Assembly (NCBI RefSeq): GCF_019805165.1
Contig: NZ_RWIJ01000002.1
Location: 62,001-126,000 of the forward strand
Direction of reading: 5' to 3'
DNA: 64,000 nucleotides
DNA from: Azospirillum sp. 412522
GTDB taxonomy: Bacteria > Pseudomonadota > Alphaproteobacteria > Azospirillales > Azospirillaceae
Positions within the stretch are counted from its first letter, which is position 1. Every line of letters starts with the position of its first letter. A program made the translations under genes and the position numbers. Shown in pieces: positions 47,331 to 56,728 of this stretch. The notes under the pieces are model-generated. The model was not told where the DNA came from. It worked only from the letters and a program-made list of their open reading frames with translations, and did no database searches.

Positions 47331-48443
47331 TCAGTCTTCGAAAAGCGACAGGGCGGAACAGGCGCCGCATTTGCCGCAGCCGGCCTTGCTGTCGGAGGCC
47401 CGCATGCCGGCGCGCTTCAGCAGGCCGCCGACGGCGGACAGCAGGTCGTGCATGAAGGCGGGGGGCGGGGCGGGGTGGTCCTCCAGCGGGGTGCCGGAGA
47501 CCGGGACGAAGGGGACGACGAAGGGATAGACGCCCATCCCGATCAGCCGCTCCGCCATGGCGAGGATCGCCTCGCGGCTGTCGCCCAGCCCGGCCAGGAT
47601 GTAGGTGGAGACCTGCCCACGGCCGAAGACCGGCACCGCCGCCTCGAAGGCCGAGTAGTAGCGCTCCAGCGGGACGCTGGCCTTGCCGGGCATGATGCGG
47701 GCGCGCACCTCCGGCGTGACCGCCTCCAGATGCATGCCGAGCGTGTCGATGCCGGCGGCGCGCAGGCGGGCGAACCAGCGGTCGTCGTCGGGCGGCTCGC
47801 ACTGGCCCTGGATCGGCAGATCGACCGCCGCCTTCACCGCGGCGGCGCTTTCGCACAGGATGGCGGCGCCGCGGTCGGGGGTGGCCGGCGTCCCGGTGGT
47901 CATCACCATATGGCGCACGCCGTCGAGCAGGACGGCGGCCCGCGCCACCTCGGCGAGCTGTTCCGGCGTCTTGCGGGCGATAGTCCGCCCCGCCGCCAGC
48001 GACTGGCCGATGGAGCAGAACTGGCAGGTCTTGGTCCGGCTCTGGTAGCGGATGCAGGTCTGCAGGACCGTGGTCGCCAGCACGTCGGCGCCATGTAGCA
48101 CGGCGATCTTGGAATAGGGCACGCCGTCCATGGTCTGCAGCGCGTAGAAGCGCGGCTGGCGCGGGAAGGTCACCCGTCCCATCGCCACCCCGTCGCGCCG
48201 CACCAGGCTGGCGCCGTCGGCGCCCGGCGGCTCGGCGACATAGGGGGAGGAGAAGGCGCCGGCGGTGTGGACCGGCACCATCACCGTGCGGCCGTCCACC
48301 GTCATCGCCTTGTGGTCGCTGGGACCGGCGCCGCCGCGGCGGCTGGGGGCGCCGGCCCGCGGGTCGGCCAACCGGACGCCGAAGGATTGCAGTTCGGTGA
48401 TCAGCCGGCTAGCGGGCAAGCTGGAGGAGCTGGGCGTCGTCAT
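47331..48443 (-). CDS. nitD: MSMEG_0568-family radical SAM protein
   Basis: A 370-residue radical SAM protein. The cluster-binding cysteines are Cys130, Cys140 and Cys143, a C-x9-C-x2-C spacing instead of the usual C-x3-C-x2-C. A second set, Cys356, Cys359 and Cys362, sits at the C-terminus in GCGKCGAC and may hold an auxiliary cluster. A TIM-barrel-like middle has QGQCEPP and [15 protein letters not shown], as in lipoate/biotin-synthase relatives. Its start lies 35 bases inside the nitrilase gene. The reaction is unknown. Confidence 0.87.
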   Translation of the reverse strand: MTTPSSSSLPASRLITELQSFGVRLADPRAGAPSRRGGAGPSDHKAMTVDGRTVMVPVHTAGAFSSPYVAEPPGADGASLVRRDGVAMGRVTFPRQPRFYALQTMDGVPYSKIAVLHGADVLATTVLQTCIRYQSRTKTCQFCSIGQSLAAGRTIARKTPEQLAEVARAAVLLDGVRHMVMTTGTPATPDRGAAILCESAAAVKAAVDLPIQGQCEPPDDDRWFARLRAAGIDTLGMHLEAVTPEVRARIMPGKASVPLERYYSAFEAAVPVFGRGQVSTYILAGLGDSREAILAMAERLIGMGVYPFVVPFVPVSGTPLEDHPAPPPAFMHDLLSAVGGLLKRAGMRASDSKAGCGKCGACSALSLFED

Positions 48444-49419
48444 GGTCGGCCTCGGTGTGAGGGGAGGGGATGGGCGCCGTCGCCTGGGCGGTCGTCGTCA
48501 TCGGCGCTGCGGGGCGGTTGTCGAGGGTCAGCGACAGCAGCTCCGGCCGGGCGTAATGGCCGACCGAATCCATCATCCGCTTGCGCTTGGTGATCAGGGC
48601 CATGTCGAGGTCGGCGACCAGGATGCCTTCGCCCGACGTCAGCGGCGGCACGACATGGTTGCCTTCCGGCGAGACGATGGCGGTCATGCAGCCGCCGCGC
48701 AGCGCCTTCTGCAGAGCGGCGTCCGGGGTGATCGACTGGATCTGTTCGTCGGTCAGCCAGCCGGTGGCGTTCACCACGAAGCAGCCGGATTCCAGCGCGT
48801 GGTGGCGGATGGTAACCTCGATCTGGTCGGCGAAGATCTGCCCGACCAGCGAGCCGGGGAACTGGGCGACGTGGATTTCCTCGTGCTGGGCCATCAGGGC
48901 GTAGCGGGCCAGCGGGTTGTAATGCTCCCAGCAGGCCAATGCGCCGACCCGGCCGACGGCGGTGTCGACGACGGTCAGCCCGGCGCCGTCGCCCTGTCCC
49001 CAGATCATGCGCTCGTGATAGGTCGGGGTGATCTTGCGCCGCTTCAGCACCAGCCGGCCGTCGGCGTCGAACACCAGCTGGGTGTTGTACAGCGAGCCGT
49101 GGTCGCGCTCGTTCACCCCCAGCACCACCACCACGCCATGGGCGCGGGCGGCGGCGGCGACCGCCTCGGTGACCGGGCCGGGGACGACGACCGCTCGCTC
49201 GTAGAGCCGCAGATGGTCGGCGCCGGCCAGGACGGGCGGGCGCACGAAGGAGAAATAGGGATAGTAGGGGACGAAGGTCTCCGGGAAGACGACCAGCGCC
49301 GCCCCTTGCGCCGCGGCGTCGGCGACCGCCCGGCACACCCGCTCCACCGTTCCGTCCGCGCTGTCCAGGTCGGGGGCGATCTGCACCGCCGCCACCCGGA
49401 CCGTTCTTTTCTCCATCAT
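48409..49419 (-). CDS. nitC: Nit6803-type nitrilase
   Basis: A 336-residue nitrilase-superfamily enzyme that hydrolyses a nitrile to an acid plus ammonia, or acts on cyanide in Nit1C systems. The catalytic triad is visible: Glu47 in [13 protein letters not shown], Lys129 in [16 protein letters not shown] and Cys163 in [15 protein letters not shown]. The C-W-E-H and HEEIH stretches are typical of true nitrilases rather than amidases. GGAGG lies 7 bases before the ATG. It is the second gene of the cluster. Confidence 0.93.
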   Translation of the reverse strand: MMEKRTVRVAAVQIAPDLDSADGTVERVCRAVADAAAQGAALVVFPETFVPYYPYFSFVRPPVLAGADHLRLYERAVVVPGPVTEAVAAAARAHGVVVVLGVNERDHGSLYNTQLVFDADGRLVLKRRKITPTYHERMIWGQGDGAGLTVVDTAVGRVGALACWEHYNPLARYALMAQHEEIHVAQFPGSLVGQIFADQIEVTIRHHALESGCFVVNATGWLTDEQIQSITPDAALQKALRGGCMTAIVSPEGNHVVPPLTSGEGILVADLDMALITKRKRMMDSVGHYARPELLSLTLDNRPAAPMTTTAQATAPIPSPHTEADHDDAQLLQLAR

Positions 49420-49452
49420 GCTCCGCCCTCCAGACTTACGCTTGCGGCGCCG

Positions 49453-49935
49453 TTACAGCGTCCAGGTGTTCAAAATGAATGCATTCGCTTTGCGGTGAAG
49501 CAGGACGATGTCCAGCACGTCCAGCGGATTGATCGGGCGCACGCCGGGGATCAGCGCACCCTCGCCATGGCCGTAGAGCGCCTGGAGCGCGAAGCGGCAG
49601 GCATAGACCTTGCCGCCCTCCTCCATGAACTTGACGATCTGCTTGTTCATCGCCTGATGCCCCGGGAAGGCCTCGTCGCCCAGGGTGGGGAAGCCGCGCT
49701 GCACGCCCAGCGTGACGCCGGGGCCGTAGAGCAGGACCGAGGTTTCGAACCCCTTGCGCAGCAGCCGGGTCGCCTGCAGCAGGTTGACCAGCCCGATGGA
49801 GCCTTCGAAAGCCACGGTGTGGAAGGTGACCAGCGCCTTTTCCCCCGGCTCGGCCTTGACGTCCTCGAACACCTTCTCCTCGTAGTCCACCAGGACGTCG
49901 CCGGTCTGGTTTTGCGGCTTGGTGACGGCAGGCAT
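49453..49935 (-). CDS. nitB: MSMEG_0572/Sll0783-family nitrogen-starvation protein
   Basis: A 160-residue cytosolic protein with DsrE-like alternating strands and helices ([26 protein letters not shown], then [20 protein letters not shown]). GGAG is 8 bases before the chosen ATG; a GTG three codons upstream overlaps this site. It is the first gene of the nine-gene cluster, 33 bases before the nitrilase. Family members are induced by nitrogen starvation in cyanobacteria, but the biochemical role is unknown. Confidence 0.87.
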   Translation of the reverse strand: MPAVTKPQNQTGDVLVDYEEKVFEDVKAEPGEKALVTFHTVAFEGSIGLVNLLQATRLLRKGFETSVLLYGPGVTLGVQRGFPTLGDEAFPGHQAMNKQIVKFMEEGGKVYACRFALQALYGHGEGALIPGVRPINPLDVLDIVLLHRKANAFILNTWTL

Positions 49936-50456
49936 GGATCGCACTCCTTTATTGGTCTCGGCGTCTTCGGGATCGACGCCCCCGGCGCCGGGCTGTCCGC
50001 TCCTGGCGTGACGGCGTCCGGCTTCCAGTCATCAGCAAAGCGCATGCCAGTCACTTGTGCGGTCACTTTTTCGGCGGAACTCCTAGATTTCCATTCAATC
50101 ATCGCGGAGGTCGCATATAATGACTGCGATCAAAGCGCCGGTTTCCGCCCAATGATCGGGCTGAGGATGGCGATTTTTTGATCACAGAACCCGAATGCTC
50201 ACGATTTAGGCGGGTTTTCCCTCCCGTTGTGACGCTGTTCCGCGAGCCTCGGGTGAAAAGAGGTCTGAGCCGCGACATGCATCGCTGGAGGGTGAAAATG
50301 GCAGGAAACAAAGGGCTGCGGGAGTTTGTCGCGGCGTCGGAGCTGATGGTTGCCACGGATGGGGCAGGGCGCTTAGGATGCGCCGTCCCGTCCGGGGCGG
50401 GGTGCCTCCGGAACGGGCGCTGCATAGTTTGGATCCATGCGCTGGACGTGGTTTGA
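49936..50456. other. Intergenic region between the nitrilase cluster and the MocR gene
   Basis: A 521-base gap with lower GC than its surroundings. It contains the sigma-54 promoter at 50034-50051 and, upstream of it, imperfect dyads such as TCGCA/TGCGA (50111-50129) and CGATCA/TGATCG (50127-50158) that could bind an activator or the MocR regulator. A run of six or seven T precedes GATCACAG near 50173-50187. No convincing gene and no clear NtrC consensus site was found. Confidence 0.6.
50034..50051 (-). promoter_or_regulatory. Sigma-54 promoter of the nitrilase cluster
   Basis: Read on the minus strand: CTGGCAT, GCGCT, TTGCT, with GG and GC exactly 10 bases apart. It lies about 100 bases before the first gene of the cluster, so the leader is about 90 bases. 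Sigma-54 control fits a nitrogen-limited role. The activator is not encoded beside it; NtrC is the likely candidate by analogy. Confidence 0.72.
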
Positions 50457-51953
50457 ATGCAAACGCTACAAGGTCAGTCTCCGTCGTCCGTCGGGCGCCC
50501 GCACCCCTGGCATGCGGTGATCCACGGCAGCGATAAGCCGCGCTATGTCGCGATCGCCGACGTGATCGCCGACGACATGCGCAACGGCCGGCTGCCGCCC
50601 GGTGCCCGGCTGCCGGCCCAGCGGGTGCTGGCGGAGGCGCTGGAGGTCGATTTCACCACGGTCGCCCGCGGTTATCAGGAGGCGCAACGGCGCGGCCTGA
50701 TCGAATCCCGCGTCGGGGCCGGCACCTTCGTCCGTGACGGCGCCCAGGATGGAGTTGGCGAGGGCGGACGGGAGGCGGCCGCCCTCTGCGGCCCGGCGCC
50801 GCTGCCGGCGGCCGAGACCGCCGCCCCGGCCTTTGGCCGGTCCGCCGCGCGCTGCTCCGCCGACCTGTCGATGAACCTGCCGCCGGACATCGAGGATCCG
50901 GACCTGCTGGCGCGCATGCGCGGCGGTCTGGTCGATGTCGCCCAGGATCTGGTGGATCTGCTGCGCTACCAGGAGTTCGGCGGCGCCGAACAGGACCGGC
51001 AGGCCGGCGTCGAGTGGCTGGCGCTCCGCGGGCTGCCGGTGCGGTCGGAGCGGCTGCTGGTCTGCGCCGGCACCCACAGCGCCCTTCACGCCGTTCTGGG
51101 CGCGCTGGCGAAGCCGGGCGACCGCATCTGTGCCGAGGATCTCACCTATCCCGGCCTGCGCGGGCTGGCGGCGCAGCTGGGTCTGGAGGTGGTCGGCCTG
51201 CCGATGGACGAGGACGGCATCCTGCCCGACGCCTTCGCCGAGGTCTGCCGCACCCGTCCGCCCAAGGCGCTCTACTGCAACCCGACACTGCAGAACCCGA
51301 CCACCATTACCCTGTCGGCGGAACGTCGGCAGGCCCTGGTCGACATCGCCCGCCGGCATGGCGTCGCCATCGTCGAGGACGACGCCTATGGCGCGCTGCC
51401 GGTCGGCGGACCGGTTCCGATGGCGGCCCTGGCCCCCGACATGGTCTTCTATATCGGAGGGGTGGCGAAGGTCCTGGGGGCGGGCCTGCGCCTCGCCTAT
51501 CTGGTGGTTCCGGAGGCGCGCCACGTCTGGCAACTGTCCGCCTTCCTGCGGGCGACGACGGTGATGGCCTCGCCGCTGACGGTGGCGCTGGCGACCCGCT
51601 GGATCGGCGACGGGACGGCGCAGGCGATCCTGGCGGCCATCCGGGCGGAGTCGACCCTGCGCCAGACCGTCGCCCGCAGCATCCTGCCGGGACCGGCTCC
51701 CCGCTCCAGGCCGGAAGCCTTCCATTACTGGCTGCCGCTGCCCGCGGGATGGAGCCGGTCCAGCTTCGCCGCCACCCTGCGCGGGGCGAAGCTCGGCATC
51801 GTGGTCAGCGACGCCTTCTCGGTCAACAGCCCCGCGCCGGAGGCGGTGCGGCTGTGCCTGGGCGGCTGCGACCGCGACGGGACGCGCGGCGCGCTCGACA
51901 TGATCGCGCACACGCTGTCGCGTCCGCCGGAGCTGGCCTCGGTCTTTCTCTGA
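50457..51953 (+). CDS. MocR/GntR-family regulator with aminotransferase domain
   Basis: A 498-residue regulator that fuses a GntR winged helix-turn-helix (about 25-95: IADDMRNGRLPPGARLPAQRVLAEALEVDFTTVARGYQEA) to a fold-type I aminotransferase-like domain (about 130-498). Lys338 in GGVAKVLGAGLRLAY would bind pyridoxal phosphate. Such MocR proteins sense PLP or amino compounds and usually control a neighbouring operon. It is divergent from the nitrilase cluster and convergent with the liv operon; the cluster is the likelier target. The ribosome-binding site is weak. Confidence 0.88.
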   Translation: MQTLQGQSPSSVGRPHPWHAVIHGSDKPRYVAIADVIADDMRNGRLPPGARLPAQRVLAEALEVDFTTVARGYQEAQRRGLIESRVGAGTFVRDGAQDGVGEGGREAAALCGPAPLPAAETAAPAFGRSAARCSADLSMNLPPDIEDPDLLARMRGGLVDVAQDLVDLLRYQEFGGAEQDRQAGVEWLALRGLPVRSERLLVCAGTHSALHAVLGALAKPGDRICAEDLTYPGLRGLAAQLGLEVVGLPMDEDGILPDAFAEVCRTRPPKALYCNPTLQNPTTITLSAERRQALVDIARRHGVAIVEDDAYGALPVGGPVPMAALAPDMVFYIGGVAKVLGAGLRLAYLVVPEARHVWQLSAFLRATTVMASPLTVALATRWIGDGTAQAILAAIRAESTLRQTVARSILPGPAPRSRPEAFHYWLPLPAGWSRSSFAATLRGAKLGIVVSDAFSVNSPAPEAVRLCLGGCDRDGTRGALDMIAHTLSRPPELASVFL

Positions 51954-51980
51954 GGAGCCTGTCTCCGGGGGCGGTCGGGG

Positions 51981-52754
51981 TTACGCCGCCCCGGTCTTTT
52001 CGCCGGCCTTTTCCAGGCTGCCGCCCAGGAAGAGCTGTCCGACGCGCGGATCGGCCAGGATCGCCGCGGCGTCGTCGAACATGCGGGTCCGGCCCAGCTC
52101 CAGCACCAGCCCGAAGTCGGACATCGCCAGGGCCGAGCGGGCGTTCTGCTCGATCATCAGAACCGAGACGCCCCTTGCCCGCTGCTCCAGCAGGATCTGG
52201 AAGGTCTCGGCCACCATGGTCGGCGACAGGCCGATGGACGGCTCGTCGATCAGGATCAGCCGGGGGTCCAGCAGCAGGCCGCGCACGATCTCCAACTGCT
52301 TCTGCTGCCCGCCCGACAGGGTGGAGGCCTGCTGGTCGGCCTTCTGGCGCAGGGCGGGGAAGCGGTCGAGCGCCGCCTCGATCCGTTGCGGCATGTCGGT
52401 GATGCCGCGGCCGGCGGCGACGGCGCCCAGCTCGATGTTGTGGCGGACCGACAGCTCGGGGAAGATGTTGCGGCCCTGCGGGATGTAGCAGATGCCGGCT
52501 TCCAGCAGGTCGCGCGGCTTGCGGTTGGTGACGTCGCGCCCGTCGAAGACCACCGTGCCTTCCCGTGCCGGCAGCAGCCCGAAGATCGTCTTGAAGACGG
52601 TCGACTTGCCGGCGCCATTCGGGCCGATGACGGTGGTGATCGACCCGCGCGGCACCGAAAAGGAGGTGCCGTTCAGGATCGTCATCTGCCCATAGCCGGC
52701 GACCAGGCCGGACAGGGTCAGGATCGGCTGCCCGGTTCCGCCGGCAGGGGTCAT
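51981..52754 (-). CDS. livF: Branched-chain amino acid-type ABC ATPase LivF
   Basis: ATPase of 257 residues from the ATG preceded by GGGAG at 8 bases. It has Walker A GPNGAGKS, signature LSGGQQKQLEIVRGLL, Walker B LILIDEPSIGLSP and the early YGQMTILNGTSF A-loop strand. It is the last gene of a livKHMGF operon. Such systems import branched-chain amino acids but also amides, urea, aromatic acids or sulfonates. Confidence 0.93.
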   Translation of the reverse strand: MTPAGGTGQPILTLSGLVAGYGQMTILNGTSFSVPRGSITTVIGPNGAGKSTVFKTIFGLLPAREGTVVFDGRDVTNRKPRDLLEAGICYIPQGRNIFPELSVRHNIELGAVAAGRGITDMPQRIEAALDRFPALRQKADQQASTLSGGQQKQLEIVRGLLLDPRLILIDEPSIGLSPTMVAETFQILLEQRARGVSVLMIEQNARSALAMSDFGLVLELGRTRMFDDAAAILADPRVGQLFLGGSLEKAGEKTGAA

Positions 52755-52793
52755 GGCGTCGTCTCCCTCAAGGTCCGGGTTCAATGTCCGGGT

Positions 52794-53537
52794 TCAATGG
52801 CCGAGATAGGCTTCGATGACCGCCGGGTCGTTGCGGATGGCCGCCGGACTGCCTTCGGCCAGCACCTTGCCCTCCGCCATCACCACCACGCGGGAGCACA
52901 GGCTCATCACGAAGTCCATGTTGTGCTCGATCACCACGAAGGTCGCTCCCAGTTCGCGGTTGATGGTCCGCAACCGCTCCTTCAGATTCTCCAGCATCGT
53001 CAGGTTCACGCCGCCCGCCGGCTCGTCGAGCAGGACCAGCCGCGGGCCGGCCATGAAGGCCATCGCCGCGTCCAGCAGCTTCTGCTGGCCGTAGGACAGG
53101 CCGCCGGCCTTCTGGTCGGCCAGATGCTGGAGCCGGAAGAAGGCGATCATGCGGTCGGCGTCCGGCGTCAGCCCGGCGTCGCGGGCGCCGAACAGGCGCC
53201 TCAGCATGGTTCCCTTGTGCTCCTGCCCCGCCAGGATCAGGTTCTCGCGCACCGACAGGTTGGGGAAGACCTGGAGAAGCTGGAAGGTGCGGGAGACGCC
53301 CAGCCGGTTCAGCTGCGCCGGATAGAGGCCGGTGATGACGCGGCCGTCCAGCCTCACCGCGCCCTCGGTCGGCGTCAGCTGGCCGAGGATGCAGTTGAAC
53401 AGGGTGGACTTGCCGCAGCCGTTGGGGCCGATCAGGCCAAGGATCTCGCCCTCCTCCACGGTGAAGGACACGCCGTCCACCGCCTTCACCCCGCCGAAAT
53501 GCTTCTTGAGGCCGCTGACTTCGAGAACGTGCGTCAT
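52794..53537 (-). CDS. livG: Branched-chain amino acid-type ABC ATPase LivG
   Basis: ATPase of 247 residues with Walker A GPNGCGKS, signature LSYGQQKLLDAAMAFM, Walker B LVLLDEPAGGVN and the LivG-typical TFQLLQVFPNLSVRENLILAGQ. It overlaps livM by 4 bases (ATGA) and is followed by livF after 39 bases. It pairs with LivF on the cytosolic face of the LivHM permease. Confidence 0.93.
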   Translation of the reverse strand: MTHVLEVSGLKKHFGGVKAVDGVSFTVEEGEILGLIGPNGCGKSTLFNCILGQLTPTEGAVRLDGRVITGLYPAQLNRLGVSRTFQLLQVFPNLSVRENLILAGQEHKGTMLRRLFGARDAGLTPDADRMIAFFRLQHLADQKAGGLSYGQQKLLDAAMAFMAGPRLVLLDEPAGGVNLTMLENLKERLRTINRELGATFVVIEHNMDFVMSLCSRVVVMAEGKVLAEGSPAAIRNDPAVIEAYLGH

Positions 53538-54574
53538 GGGGTGGCGCCCTTCCGGAGGCTGTCGCTTTCGCTGCCGCCGGCTTCGGCGCCCAGGGTCGGC
53601 GTGGCGGCGGCGCGGGCCGCGGCCGCCCTGGTCTGCGAGCGGTGGTCGCGCCAGCGTTCGATCAGGCCGAGCAGTCCGGTCGGGCTGATCATGACGATCA
53701 CCAGCACCACGGCGGCGTAGATGATCAGGTACCAGCCGCCGGTCGCCCGCAGCAGCTCCGGCAGCATGTAGGAGAAGAAGGCGCCGACGAACGGGCCGAA
53801 GAAGGAGCCGGCGCCGCCGGCCACCACCGTCAGCAGAAGGACGAAGGACGCCGACAGGGCGAAGGGCGCCGGGTCGATGAACTCCACCAGCGGCGCGTAG
53901 AGGGAGCCGGCGGCACCGCCATAGGCCGAGCCGATGGCGAAGGCCAGCAGGGTGTAGGCGCGGATGTCGATCCCCAGGCTGGCGGCGCGCAGCGGATTCT
54001 CGCGCAGCGCCAGGAAGGCCCGGCCCCAGGGCGATCTCAGCAGCCACCACATCGCCAGCGCCAGCACCAGCGTGACGCAGAGCAGCAGGCGGTAGAAGGG
54101 CAGGGCGGCGCCGAGGTCGCTGCCGAACAGGACCGGGCGGGGGATGTTGGCGATGCCGAACACGCCGCCGGTCAGCCACTGCTCGTTGCGCGCGACCAGG
54201 AAGACGACGACGGTGAAGGCCAGCGTGACGAAGGCGAGGTAATGGTGCTTCACCCGCAGGGCCGGGAAGCCGAGCAGCACGCCGACCGCGAAGGACAGCC
54301 CGCTGGAGGCGAGGAAGGCCGCCGGCAGCGGCCAGCCGGCCTTGGTGGTCAGGATGGCGGTGGCATAGGCGCCGATGCCGAGGAAGGCGCCCTGCGCCAG
54401 CGAAGTCAGGCCGGCATAGCCCAGCGTCAGGTTCAGCCCCATGGCGGCGATCGACATCACCAGCCACAGCGACACCACGTAGAGGCCGTAGCTCTTCAGC
54501 CCGGCCGGCAGGAACCACAGGACCGGGAAGGCGGCCAGCAGGATCAGGAGGTTGGCGTCGGGGCGGCGGATCAT
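53534..54574 (-). CDS. livM: Branched-chain amino acid-type ABC permease LivM
   Basis: Permease of 346 residues with about nine membrane segments. Typical stretches are AAMGLNLTLGYAGLTSLAQGAFLGIGAYATAIL, RSPWGRAFLALRENPLRAASLGID and GAGSFFGPFVGAFF. A C-terminal tail of about 40 residues, rich in alanine and arginine, extends past the last membrane segment. It overlaps livH and livG by 4 bases each. Confidence 0.92.
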   Translation of the reverse strand: MIRRPDANLLILLAAFPVLWFLPAGLKSYGLYVVSLWLVMSIAAMGLNLTLGYAGLTSLAQGAFLGIGAYATAILTTKAGWPLPAAFLASSGLSFAVGVLLGFPALRVKHHYLAFVTLAFTVVVFLVARNEQWLTGGVFGIANIPRPVLFGSDLGAALPFYRLLLCVTLVLALAMWWLLRSPWGRAFLALRENPLRAASLGIDIRAYTLLAFAIGSAYGGAAGSLYAPLVEFIDPAPFALSASFVLLLTVVAGGAGSFFGPFVGAFFSYMLPELLRATGGWYLIIYAAVVLVIVMISPTGLLGLIERWRDHRSQTRAAAARAAATPTLGAEAGGSESDSLRKGATP

Positions 54575-55446
54575 ACCGTGCGCTCCTCCTTGCGGCCCAG
54601 CAGACCTTCGGGCTTCACCAGGATGACGACGACCAGCACGACCAGCGGCACCGCCGTGCGGTAGGCGCTGGACACATAGGCGGCGGTGAGGTTGTCGATC
54701 AGTCCGATCAGGAAACCGCCGGCCAGCGCCCCGCGGATCTGGTTGAAGCCGCCGACGATGGCGGCGATGAAGGCGGCCAGCCCGATGCTTTCGCCATTGG
54801 AGAATTTCGCCAGATAGACCGGCGAGACGAGGTAGGAGGCGACCAGCGCCAGCACCGCGTTGATCAGGAAGGTCAGCAGGATCATCCGCTCCACCGGGAT
54901 GCCGAGGATGCGGGCGACCGTCGGGTTCTGCGCCGTGGCCTGCATGGTGCGGCCGGTGCGGGTGCGGGTGATGAACAGCTGAAGCCCGACGATGGCGACC
55001 ACCGCCACGACGACGATGGCGAGGTCGCGGGCGGACAGAGCCGCGCCCCACAGCGACAGCATGCCGTCGGGCACCAGCGACGGGAAGGGCTGCGCCTCGG
55101 CGGAGAAGCCGTTCTTGGCCGCCTCCTTCACCAGCACGGACAGGGCCATGGTGGCGATGGCCAGCGGCAGAACGCCGTGGCGCTGCATCGGCTCGACCAG
55201 GAAGCGCTTGAAGCCGAAGCCGAACAGCAGGACGAAGGCGATGCTGGCGACCGCGAAGGCGGCCCAGACCGGCAGCCCGGCGTGGGTGCCGACCAGAACC
55301 AGGATGGCGGGCAGCATGACGAACTCGCCCTGGGCGAAATTGATGGTCTGCGAGGTCTGCCAGACCAGGGTGAAGCCGATGGCGGCCAGCGCATAGATCG
55401 CGCCCGTCGCCAGCCCGGCGACGATGAGCTGAAGGAACTGGTCCAA
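54571..55446 (-). CDS. livH: Branched-chain amino acid-type ABC permease LivH
   Basis: Permease of 291 residues with about eight membrane segments. It has the LivH opening FLQLIVAGLATGAIYALAAIGFTLVWQTSQTINFAQGEFVML and the cytosolic loop RTRTGRTMQATAQNPTVARILGI. It follows the binding-protein gene by about 120 bases and is coupled to livM. Confidence 0.93.
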   Translation of the reverse strand: MDQFLQLIVAGLATGAIYALAAIGFTLVWQTSQTINFAQGEFVMLPAILVLVGTHAGLPVWAAFAVASIAFVLLFGFGFKRFLVEPMQRHGVLPLAIATMALSVLVKEAAKNGFSAEAQPFPSLVPDGMLSLWGAALSARDLAIVVVAVVAIVGLQLFITRTRTGRTMQATAQNPTVARILGIPVERMILLTFLINAVLALVASYLVSPVYLAKFSNGESIGLAAFIAAIVGGFNQIRGALAGGFLIGLIDNLTAAYVSSAYRTAVPLVVLVVVILVKPEGLLGRKEERTV

Positions 55447-55567
55447 GTCGGCCTCCTGGACTGAGAACGGGGGCTGAGAGCGGGGGGCTGAGGGAAGGGC
55501 GCGGGAGACACGGGCGGGACGGCGCCCCGGCGGTGGGGAACCGTCCGCGCGCCGCGTCGGTGCCGTC

Positions 55568-56728
55568 TTACGGGTTGATCATCGGCAGGGTGGCCTTGAC
55601 CACCGGCTTGCCGTCGGTCACCTCGACCAGGAAGCTCTCGCGGTCGACGTCGCCGTTCTCCAGCCATTTGGTGTCGATGAGGATGCCCGGCTCCTGCGCC
55701 ACGTCGATGCGGGCGCCGTGCAGGGTCTTGGCGAAGGCCTCGCGGTCGAACTTGCCGACGCGCTCGGTGATGGTCTTGACCGTGTAGACCGCCGTGTAGC
55801 CCTTGATGCCGTTGTGGTCGGAGGTGAAGCCGTAGGTGTCCCGGTACTTCTTGCCGAAGACGGCGAAGCCCGGCTTCGGCGCGTCCACCAGCAATCCGAC
55901 ATGGCCCTTGACGCCGTTGGCCGCCTCGCCGGCCAGCTCGATCACCTTGGCGCCCAGCAGCGTCGTCTCGCCGACGATCGGCTTGGCGATGCCCTGCTGG
56001 CGCGCCGAGCGCAGGAAACGGGCGCTTTCCTCCTCGTTCAGATAGACGAAGATGGCGTCGGCGTTGGCGTTCTTCACCTTGATCGCGTCGGCGGCGAAAT
56101 CGGCCTGACCGGATTCGGTGGGGATGTCGGCGGCGACCTGGATGCCGCGCTTCTGCAGCTCCGGAATCATGGAATCACGGCCGCCCTTGCCGAAATCGTT
56201 GTTGACCCAGACCACCGCGACCGATTTCGCCTTCACCTCGTCCCGCAGGTAGTTGGCCAGCTTCGGCATCGCGTCGGCCTGGTTCAGCGAGGTGCGGAAG
56301 ATGTAGGGGTTGCCCTGCTTGGTGAAGGCCGACGCCTCGCCGCCGACGATCTGCGGCACCGCCGCCCGCTGGGTGATCTGCATCGACGCGCTGATCGGCC
56401 CGGAGAAGATCGGGCCGAGCACGACATAGGCGTCCTCGTCGACCGCGCGCTGGACGGCGGCGCGGGTGGCGCCGGGATTGGTCTGGCTGTCGTAGTGGGT
56501 CACCGCGATGGGGCGGCCGAGGATGCCGCCCTTGGCGTTGATCTCCGACACGGCGAGATCGACGCCGTTCTTCCAGTTGGTGCCGGCGGGCGCCCCCGGA
56601 CCGGACAGCTCGATCACGTCGATCAGCTTGACGGGATCGGCGGCCAGGGCCGTGCCGCCCGTGGCGGCCAGCGAGGCGGTCAGGGCAGTGGCGGCAAGGG
56701 CGGCGGCGGTTAGCGTCCTGATGGTCAT
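55568..56728 (-). CDS. livK: ABC binding protein, LivK-type
   Basis: Periplasmic binding protein of 386 residues with a signal peptide of about 30 residues (MTIRTLTAAALAATALTASL... ending AAAD-like). GAAAAG lies just before the ATG. The type I fold is visible in VKLIDVIELSGPGAPAGTNWKNGVDLAV and RPIAVTHYDSQTNPGATRAAVQRAV. The ligand pocket residues cannot be assigned; an amino acid or a negatively charged analogue fits the family. It is the first liv gene; its promoter must lie in 56729-56948. Confidence 0.92.
   Translation of the reverse strand: MTIRTLTAAALAATALTASLAATGGTALAADPVKLIDVIELSGPGAPAGTNWKNGVDLAVSEINAKGGILGRPIAVTHYDSQTNPGATRAAVQRAVDEDAYVVLGPIFSGPISASMQITQRAAVPQIVGGEASAFTKQGNPYIFRTSLNQADAMPKLANYLRDEVKAKSVAVVWVNNDFGKGGRDSMIPELQKRGIQVAADIPTESGQADFAADAIKVKNANADAIFVYLNEEESARFLRSARQQGIAKPIVGETTLLGAKVIELAGEAANGVKGHVGLLVDAPKPGFAVFGKKYRDTYGFTSDHNGIKGYTAVYTVKTITERVGKFDREAFAKTLHGARIDVAQEPGILIDTKWLENGDVDRESFLVEVTDGKPVVKATLPMINP

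Noticed and set aside
50178..50456. Small 92-residue frame upstream of the MocR gene
   Set aside because: No ribosome-binding site or recognisable sequence; it covers the regulatory gap between divergent genes.
49936..50456. NtrC binding sites (TGCACC-N5-GGTGCA type) for the nitrilase sigma-54 promoter
   Set aside because: Searched by eye on both strands; only imperfect unrelated dyads were found, so no NtrC site is called.
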